From positions 1 through 11,118 of the forward strand of contig JBFLYE010000004.1 of assembly GCA_040756715.1 (NCBI GenBank): 11,118 nucleotides of DNA, given 5' to 3'. Of the stretch, positions 6,792 through 11,118 are shown piece by piece (the stretch's first letter is position 1; each line of letters starts with the position of its first letter). Made by a program: the position numbers and the translations under genes. Under the pieces are notes generated by a model. The model worked only from the letters and a program-made list of their open reading frames with translations, was not told where the DNA came from and made no database searches. The stretch comes from JBFLYE01 sp040756715 [NCBI: bacterium]. Lineage in GTDB: Bacteria; UBA9089; UBA9088.

Positions 6792-7117
6792 TAAACTTCA
6801 ATTACCTTTAGCTTAAATTGCCTTGCTTCTTTATCAGGAATGAGGCAGGAGGAAAGGATAACAACCTCATCGCCTACCTCACCTAGCCTGGCGGCTGGTC
6901 CATAAAGGATGCAATCCAAAGAGCCTTTTTTTTCATAAATTGCATATGTTTCAAACCTTGCCCCGGTTTGCATATTAAGGACATAAACCATTTCTCCCTT
7001 AAGTATATCAGCCTTTTTTAGAATTTCTCCATCAATACCAATGCTTCCGGAACATTCCCTCTTAAGGCCTGTTATTTTAAGGCCCTTTATCTTTGACTTG
7101 CACATTTCTCTAAACAT
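6791..7117 (-). CDS. panD: aspartate 1-decarboxylase (pyruvoyl enzyme)
   Basis: PanD converts L-aspartate to beta-alanine for pantothenate and coenzyme A. It is made as a proenzyme that cleaves itself between Gly24 and Ser25, the serine becoming the pyruvoyl cofactor; CSGSIGID at 22-29 is that site. Also present are Lys9, Arg54, Thr57 and Tyr58 (GARFETYAI, 53-60) and the GPAARLGEVGDEVVILS strand (73-89). At 108 residues it is slightly shorter than the usual 115-130 because the C-terminal tail is missing. Compared with the E. coli enzyme as I recall it, the residue three before Ser25 is Cys instead of Tyr, and the Asn of VNGAAA is Tyr72 followed by Gly-Pro. First gene of the minus-strand run. 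A perfect -10 ends eight bases before the ATG, so the message is probably leaderless or nearly so, and no Shine-Dalgarno is present. Confidence 0.92.
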   Translation of the reverse strand: MFREMCKSKIKGLKITGLKRECSGSIGIDGEILKKADILKGEMVYVLNMQTGARFETYAIYEKKGSLDCILYGPAARLGEVGDEVVILSSCLIPDKEARQFKLKVIEV

Positions 7118-7155
7118 AATTTATAATTATAGCATAAACGATGGAAGATTTGGAA
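7098..7155. promoter_or_regulatory. overlapping divergent promoters sharing the palindrome TATAATTATA
   Basis: The 10-bp palindrome at 7122-7131 contains a consensus -10 on each strand. For the plus strand TTGCAC (7098-7103) lies 18 bases upstream of TATAAT (7122-7127), predicting a start near 7134, about seven bases before the ATG at 7141. For the minus strand a weak TTCCAA (7155-7150) lies 18 bases upstream of TATAAT (7131-7126), predicting a start at or just before the panD ATG at 7117. The two polymerases could not use the shared -10 at once. Confidence 0.55.
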
Positions 7156-7743
7156 GAAATTTTAGAGGATGAAGAACCCAAAGAAGAGATAAAAAATATT
7201 CCCTGGGAAGAAAGAGAAAAAATCGGCTTTTTTAATGCCCTATATATGACAATAAAAGATGCCATATTTAAACCAGGTGATTTCTTCGGAAAGATTAAGC
7301 CAGGTAGCATTAAAAATGCCGCTATTTATGTTGTAATTATTGCAAGCATTATCTATTTTCTCAATCTCCTCTGGATTAGCAAAAAAATAGAGTTAAACTA
7401 CATTCTCCTTATCCCCTTTGTCTCTCTTATCTTTTTCTTCTGTTTAGAAACAGGGCTTCTCCATCTTGGGCTTTTACTCCTTTCCTCTAATAAATCTGGA
7501 TTTACCACCACATTTAAGGTGGTTGCCTATTCTGAATCTGTCCTTATGTTTTCTGCTCTTCCCATTATTGGTGGAATTATCTCAAGCATCTGGGGGCTTG
7601 TTATTACAATCATTGGCCTTTCAAAGGCACACAATATAACGATAAAAAAGGCTTTATTTTCTGTCCTTTTTTCTATTGTGGTTACAAGTATTATTATGGC
7701 TATTCCAGCCTTATTTTATTTAGAGGAGGTAAGAAATGAATAA
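7141..7743 (+). CDS. Yip1-family integral membrane protein
   Basis: A 200-residue protein with an acidic cytoplasmic N-terminus (about 1-30) and the entry helix FFNALYMTIKDAIFKPGDFFGKI that typifies the bacterial Yip1 domain (PF04893-like). Four or five membrane segments follow, near 60-78, 86-115, 132-160 and 170-192. The stretch FKVVAYSESVLMFSALPIIG, then SIWGLVITIIGLSKAHNI (about 126-166), is the family's most recognisable part. In eukaryotes Yip1 proteins act in vesicle traffic; the role of bacterial members is not established and none is claimed here. The ATG has no Shine-Dalgarno and lies about seven bases after the predicted transcript start, so it may be translated as a near-leaderless message. 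It overlaps the next gene by 8 bases, so the two are probably made together. Confidence 0.8.
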   Translation: MEDLEEILEDEEPKEEIKNIPWEEREKIGFFNALYMTIKDAIFKPGDFFGKIKPGSIKNAAIYVVIIASIIYFLNLLWISKKIELNYILLIPFVSLIFFFCLETGLLHLGLLLLSSNKSGFTTTFKVVAYSESVLMFSALPIIGGIISSIWGLVITIIGLSKAHNITIKKALFSVLFSIVVTSIIMAIPALFYLEEVRNE

Positions 7744-8131
7744 ACAAATTTTAAGATGGACAGGAAGCATTATAGCCGTAATCTTTGTTATCCTTGTAAT
7801 GTTTGCGGCTGAGACAATGCACAGGGCTTATCGGGAGTTTAAGGAAGGAGAGGCCCTTTATAAAAAAGGGGATATCCCTATGGCAATCCTCTATTATGGC
7901 ACTGTGATAAGCTTCTATACACCCTATTCACCTTGGGTAAATAAGGCTATAAACAGGCTATTTGAGATTGGAGCCTCTTGCCAAAAAAAGAAGGATTATA
8001 AAACCGCAAAGGAGGCTTATGATGAGATAATCCATAGGATATATTCAGTAAGAAGCTTCTATACACCCCATAAAAAAACCCAAGAAAAGGCAATGAAACT
8101 TCGGGATTCTGTAGAAAAATTCATAAAATAA
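7736..8131 (+). CDS. membrane-anchored helical-repeat (TPR-like) protein, function unknown
   Basis: A 131-residue protein with one N-terminal membrane helix (about 10-26) and no cleavage site. About 95 residues follow that are probably periplasmic or extracytoplasmic and form two TPR-like helix pairs: AYREFKEGEALYKKGDIPMAI (31-51) and ASCQKKKDYKTAKEAYDEI (81-99). Each pair is followed by the motif SFYTP plus a basic/aromatic stretch (SFYTPYSPWVNKA and SFYTPHKKTQEKA), 48 residues apart. I recall similar small SFYTP proteins in Desulfobacterota-like genomes, also without a function. A strong Shine-Dalgarno (GAGG) lies within the 3' end of the Yip1 gene, and the 8-base overlap indicates translational coupling. 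A partnership with the Yip1 protein at the membrane is plausible but inferred only from the gene order. Confidence 0.7.
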   Translation: MNKQILRWTGSIIAVIFVILVMFAAETMHRAYREFKEGEALYKKGDIPMAILYYGTVISFYTPYSPWVNKAINRLFEIGASCQKKKDYKTAKEAYDEIIHRIYSVRSFYTPHKKTQEKAMKLRDSVEKFIK

Positions 8132-8138
8132 ATTTTAT

Positions 8139-8168
8139 TTGACTTGTTTTTATTCTTTTTATTAAAAT
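8139..8168 (+). promoter_or_regulatory. sigma70-type promoter upstream of the NuoG-like gene
   Basis: TTGACT (8139-8144) and TAAAAT (8163-8168) are 18 bases apart, predicting a start near 8175 and a leader of about 29 nt before the GTG at 8204. A Shine-Dalgarno-like AAAAGG ends 14 bases before the start, which is farther than usual. The promoter separates this gene and infC from the Yip1 pair. Confidence 0.55.
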
Positions 8169-8203
8169 TTTTGTATGTTTGTAAAAAGGTTATCTAAAAT
8201 AAT

Positions 8204-10465
8204 GTGAAAATCTCAATTGATCACAGAGAAATAGAGGTCTCCCCCAATATGACCATCCTTGAGGCAGCAAAGCAAGCCAATATAAAAATTCCAACCCTTT
8301 GCTACGATAAAAGGCTTTCGCCCTTTGGTGCCTGCAGAATTTGTATTGTTGAACTAGAAGGAGCAAGGGAAAGATTTACCACATCCTGCACGACACCTGT
8401 AGCAGATGGGATGAAGATAAAGACAACCTCACCTGAGATAATAAAGGCAAGAAAAACAATCCTTGAGCTTATCCTGGTGAATCATCCCCTTGATTGCCCT
8501 GTCTGCGATAAGGCAGGTGAATGCGAGCTTCAAAATCTTGTTTATGAATATGGGGTTTCTTCCAATAGGTTTTTAAGGTTTAGAGAGGAGGTAAAATTAA
8601 GGAAGGATTATGAAAGCCCCCTTATTGAGAGGGATATGAATAGGTGTATTTTATGTGGGAAGTGCGTTAGGGTCTGCGATGAGCTTGAGGGAAAGCAAGA
8701 AATCTCATTTGCAAACAGGGGGGAAAGGACTTTGATCACCACAGATTTTGAAAGACCCCTAAATTGTGATTTTTGTGGTATGTGCCTTGATATCTGCCCG
8801 GTAGGAGCCCTTTCTTCAAAGCTCTTTAAATACAAAAAAAGGGCATGGGAGCTTGAAAACAAAGAGACAATCTGCCCATTCTGCAATGTTGGATGCAGGC
8901 TTATCACAAGGAGCAAGGATGGCGTGATTTTAAAGGTAGAGGGAGGCGATGGGATAAATGAAACCTCTATGTGTGTAAAGGGGCATTTTGGCTGGGATTA
9001 TGTCTATTCAGAAAAAAGGATTAGCGAACCCCTTATTAAAAAAGATGGAAGGCTTGTTAGTGCAAGTTGGGATGAAGCTTTAGAGCTAATTGCAAAAAAA
9101 TTTCAAGGCATAAAGGGAAAAATTGCCCTTATTGCCTCTTCCCGTCTTACCAATGAGGAGCTTTTATTGGCAAAACAATTTAGCCATTCCTGTTTAGAAA
9201 GCCAAAATATTTTCTCTTTAGATGAAAGCTTTTCTTCCTTTTCTTCTCTTTCCTCCTCTTTGGGATACATTCCATCTTTATCCCCCTCTTCGATCAAGGA
9301 TTCTGATTGTATCCTTTGTCTCTCTGATATTTCAGAAAGCAATCCTGTTTTAAACACCTTTGTCCATTATGCTTGCAAAAACAAAGAAGCAAACCTTATT
9401 TCCATAAGCCCGATAGAGACAAAGATAACAAGGCTTTCCTCTATAAAGCTCCTTACAAAACCAGGAAAAGAGGAAGAAATTCTCTTTAAAATGCAAAGGA
9501 CAATGATTGATGAAAATATTTGTAATTGGGATTTTATCCATCAAAAAACAGAGGGTTTTGATTATTTAAGGGAGACCCTTTCAAAATACGAACCAGATGA
9601 TAAAACAAAAGAAGCCGCAAAGACATTTGCCAAAGCAAAAAACCCTGTAATTATTGCTTCGGGTTCTTCTTATGTGATCAAATCTGCTTGCAATCTTCTG
9701 CTCCTTCTAGGAATACCAAACAATATCATTGTTTGTGGAAACAGGGCAAATTCAAGGGGTGCTTATGAAATAATAAAAAATCAAGCTTATGACTTAACCT
9801 CAAAAGATATAAAAGGTTTATTTCTCCTTGGAGAGATCCTTCCTTCTCTGATCATTAAAGAAAAGGAATTTGTTGTCGTTTCCCATCTATTTATGAGGGA
9901 TGAGATGATGGAGGCAGATGTTATCCTTCCAAGCTCATCGTCTTTAGAGAAGGATGGAAGATACACCTCCCTTTTTGGAATTACACAAAAAATAGAAAAG
10001 GTTTGTTCTTTTCCTTTTGGAAAATCACAGCTAGAAATTTTACAATTGCTTTCTTTAAAAATGGGTTGTCCAATAGAAAAAAGGGAGGAGGAAGGGGGAA
10101 GGAAGGAGTTTGAAAGGGGGAAATTTTGGGTATTAGAACCACAAGAGACAAGAGACAACAAACAAGAGGGATTTGATATTATTTTATCTTATAATCACTT
10201 TCATTCTGGCTACATATCCCATTATTCAAAGACCTTAATGGAGCTTTCACCTTTTCCTATTCTTAAAATGAATAAAAATGACATAAAGAGGCTTAATATA
10301 AGCCAAAGGGCAAAGATAATGTTAGAAAAGCCAATCGTTATGAAGGTAGAGGAAGATAGAAATATAGGGGAGGAACTAGCTGTTATTATGGAGCATCCAG
10401 ATATAACATCTGTATTTTATAATCAACCAAGGGTTTTTAAGGCAATGATAGAGTCTATAGATTGA
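8204..10465 (+). CDS. nuoG: NuoG-like NADH-quinone oxidoreductase subunit G (iron-sulfur/molybdopterin-fold protein)
   Basis: A 753-residue electron-carrying subunit of the complex I subunit G family. In order: [2Fe-2S] ferredoxin domain with Cys33, Cys44, Cys47 and Cys62; the His-Cys3 [4Fe-4S] motif His94, Cys98, Cys101, Cys107; a two-cluster ferredoxin domain with Cys148/151/154/158 and Cys188/191/194/198; the N7-type cluster Cys224, Cys227, Cys231, Cys257; then a molybdopterin-oxidoreductase fold (about 260-753). The Cys/Sec that formate dehydrogenases carry after the first Rossmann part is missing. That region is serine-rich (SFSSFSSLSSS, 342-352), so the domain is probably non-catalytic as in NuoG. 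Late motifs are ADVILPSSSSLEKDGRYTS (571-589) and a C-terminal molydopterin-binding-like barrel. The start is GTG. No nuoE, nuoF or other complex I gene is beside it, so the partner (complex I, NAD-linked hydrogenase or formate dehydrogenase) is unresolved. Confidence 0.82.
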   Translation: MKISIDHREIEVSPNMTILEAAKQANIKIPTLCYDKRLSPFGACRICIVELEGARERFTTSCTTPVADGMKIKTTSPEIIKARKTILELILVNHPLDCPVCDKAGECELQNLVYEYGVSSNRFLRFREEVKLRKDYESPLIERDMNRCILCGKCVRVCDELEGKQEISFANRGERTLITTDFERPLNCDFCGMCLDICPVGALSSKLFKYKKRAWELENKETICPFCNVGCRLITRSKDGVILKVEGGDGINETSMCVKGHFGWDYVYSEKRISEPLIKKDGRLVSASWDEALELIAKKFQGIKGKIALIASSRLTNEELLLAKQFSHSCLESQNIFSLDESFSSFSSLSSSLGYIPSLSPSSIKDSDCILCLSDISESNPVLNTFVHYACKNKEANLISISPIETKITRLSSIKLLTKPGKEEEILFKMQRTMIDENICNWDFIHQKTEGFDYLRETLSKYEPDDKTKEAAKTFAKAKNPVIIASGSSYVIKSACNLLLLLGIPNNIIVCGNRANSRGAYEIIKNQAYDLTSKDIKGLFLLGEILPSLIIKEKEFVVVSHLFMRDEMMEADVILPSSSSLEKDGRYTSLFGITQKIEKVCSFPFGKSQLEILQLLSLKMGCPIEKREEEGGRKEFERGKFWVLEPQETRDNKQEGFDIILSYNHFHSGYISHYSKTLMELSPFPILKMNKNDIKRLNISQRAKIMLEKPIVMKVEEDRNIGEELAVIMEHPDITSVFYNQPRVFKAMIESID

Positions 10466-10992
10466 AGGATAAAAGGCTTTTTATAAATAAAAATATTAGA
10501 GCCGAAAGAATAAGGCTTATTTCTCAAGATGGAAATCAAAAAGGGGTGGTCTCAAAAAAGGAGGCACTGGAGGAGGCAAGAAAGGCCAATCTTGACCTGG
10601 TTGAGATAGCACATGATAATTCCATATCCGTATGTAAAATTATGGATTATGGAAAGTATATGTATTGCCAGAACAAAAAGGCAAAAGAGGGGAAAAAGAA
10701 ACAAAAGATAATTCAAATAAAGGAGATAAAATTAAGACCAAGCACAGATGATCACGATTTTGCCTTTAAGGTAAATCAGAGTAAAAAATTTTTAGAAAAT
10801 GGTCAAAAGATAAAGGTTGTTCTTAATTTTAAAGGAAGGGAAATAGTACACTCTGAGATAGGAATGGATACTATTACAAGATTTTCTAATTGCCTAAAGG
10901 ATTTTTCTTTTATTGAAAGAAGGCCATATTTTGAAGGAAAAAGGATAGTTATGGTTATTGCTCCAGTGAAAAGTCAGAAGACAAAAAAATGA
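10462..10992 (+). CDS. infC: translation initiation factor IF-3
   Basis: IF-3 binds the 30S subunit, prevents premature 50S joining and checks start-codon and initiator-tRNA pairing. At 176 residues it has the normal length. The N-terminal domain starts FINKNIRAERIRLISQDG (7-24), with EALEEARKANLDLVEIA and the KIMDYGKYMY motif (60-69). A lysine-rich linker follows (about 71-85), then the C-terminal domain IQIKEIKLRP through KVVLNFKGREIVHSEIG and RRPYFEGKRIVMVIAP. The TTG start overlaps the preceding stop codon (TTGA), giving MKDKRLFINKNIRA, close to the Bacillus N-terminus in length. No good Shine-Dalgarno precedes it, so coupling to the NuoG-like gene is likely. infC often uses a rare start codon through which IF-3 represses its own synthesis; TTG fits that habit. 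rpmI and rplT do not follow within the window. Confidence 0.95.
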   Translation: MKDKRLFINKNIRAERIRLISQDGNQKGVVSKKEALEEARKANLDLVEIAHDNSISVCKIMDYGKYMYCQNKKAKEGKKKQKIIQIKEIKLRPSTDDHDFAFKVNQSKKFLENGQKIKVVLNFKGREIVHSEIGMDTITRFSNCLKDFSFIERRPYFEGKRIVMVIAPVKSQKTKK

Positions 10993-11017
10993 TTTAAGAC
11001 ATAAATTTAAATCTTAT
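10991..11017 (+). repeat. weak AT-rich inverted repeat after infC
   Basis: GATTTAA and TTAAATC pair as a perfect 7-bp stem with a 9-base loop just past the infC stop. It is AT-rich and has no T-run, so a role as terminator is doubtful. Confidence 0.3.
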
Positions 11018-11086
11018 AGTTAATTCCATAACGCTTTACAAAATGTATGTGTTTAGATAATCTTAAGGAAAACTTTATAAAATTAT

Positions 11087-11111
11087 GAATTTTGAATGTT
11101 GAATTTTGAAT
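11087..11111 (+). repeat. short direct repeat GAATTTTGAAT, two copies
   Basis: Two identical 11-bp copies (11087-11097 and 11101-11111) are separated by GTT, a 14-base period. Rows of TGAATTTTGAAT-type units are common as simple intergenic repeats in AT-rich environmental genomes. The remaining bases between infC and the window end hold no gene that I can see. Confidence 0.5.
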
Positions 11112-11118
11112 TAAAAGG

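Noticed and set aside
8125-8140. AAATAA/TTATTT inverted repeat after the SFYTP gene as terminator
   Set aside because: It has no GC pairs and overlaps the next promoter's -35; too weak to support.
9787-10161. 124-codon minus-strand ORF opposite the NuoG-like gene
   Set aside because: Antisense shadow with serine-rich low-complexity translation and no ribosome binding site.
8204-10465. Formate dehydrogenase alpha subunit (FdhA)
   Set aside because: The ferredoxin-like N-terminus is shared, but no catalytic Cys or in-frame TGA (Sec) is seen at the active-site region, and the protein is shorter than Fd-fused FdhA.

Overview
The window is an AT-rich bacterial chromosome segment. The large-periplasmic-domain form of YidC and a secreted beta-helix protein with cohesin-like, dockerin-like and FlgD/type IX-like tail sequence point to a Gram-negative, probably uncultured candidate-phylum lineage (the style recalls Desantisbacteria/Omnitrophota/WOR-3-type genomes; this is an inference and no marker here fixes the taxonomy). 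Coding is dense, with short gaps, 1 to 8 base overlaps between genes, and frequent GTG/TTG starts. No rRNA, tRNA or CRISPR array was seen.

Left accessory part (1-3768). The window opens inside the last codons of a transposase, followed by what looks like the terminal inverted repeat of an ISL3-type insertion sequence ending at about 121. Directly after it lies a TPR-protein ORF with no ribosome binding site, which I read as a gene cut at its 5' end by the insertion. Next come a good sigma70-type promoter, a leader of about 145 nt with a hairpin and a terminator-like stem-loop, a strong Shine-Dalgarno and a signal peptide. The signal peptide is out of frame by one base with a large secreted protein: parallel beta-helix with 41-residue glycine-rich repeats, then Ig-like, cohesin-like and carboxypeptidase-regulatory-like domains. 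That gene is also damaged at its 3' end, where a first dockerin repeat breaks off and the sorting-tail-like sequence continues in another frame. It is probably a decaying gene, or carries assembly errors.

Minus-strand core cluster (7117-3749): panD, yidC and pyrG follow each other with a 1-base overlap and a 1-base gap, so they are probably one transcript. They cover beta-alanine/CoA supply, membrane protein insertion and CTP synthesis. The cluster runs convergently into the broken secreted-protein gene and overlaps its remnant tail.

Plus-strand right part (7141-10992): a Yip1-family membrane protein overlaps a small membrane-anchored helical-repeat protein by 8 bases. A separate promoter then precedes a NuoG-like iron-sulfur/molybdopterin-fold protein, whose stop codon overlaps the TTG start of infC (IF-3). 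The 23-base gap between panD and the Yip1 gene holds a perfect palindrome TATAATTATA that provides a -10 box in each direction, placing both start codons at or within a few bases of the predicted transcript ends. The final 126 bases hold no gene; they contain a weak AT-rich inverted repeat and a short direct repeat. rpmI and rplT, which usually follow infC, are not present before the window ends.
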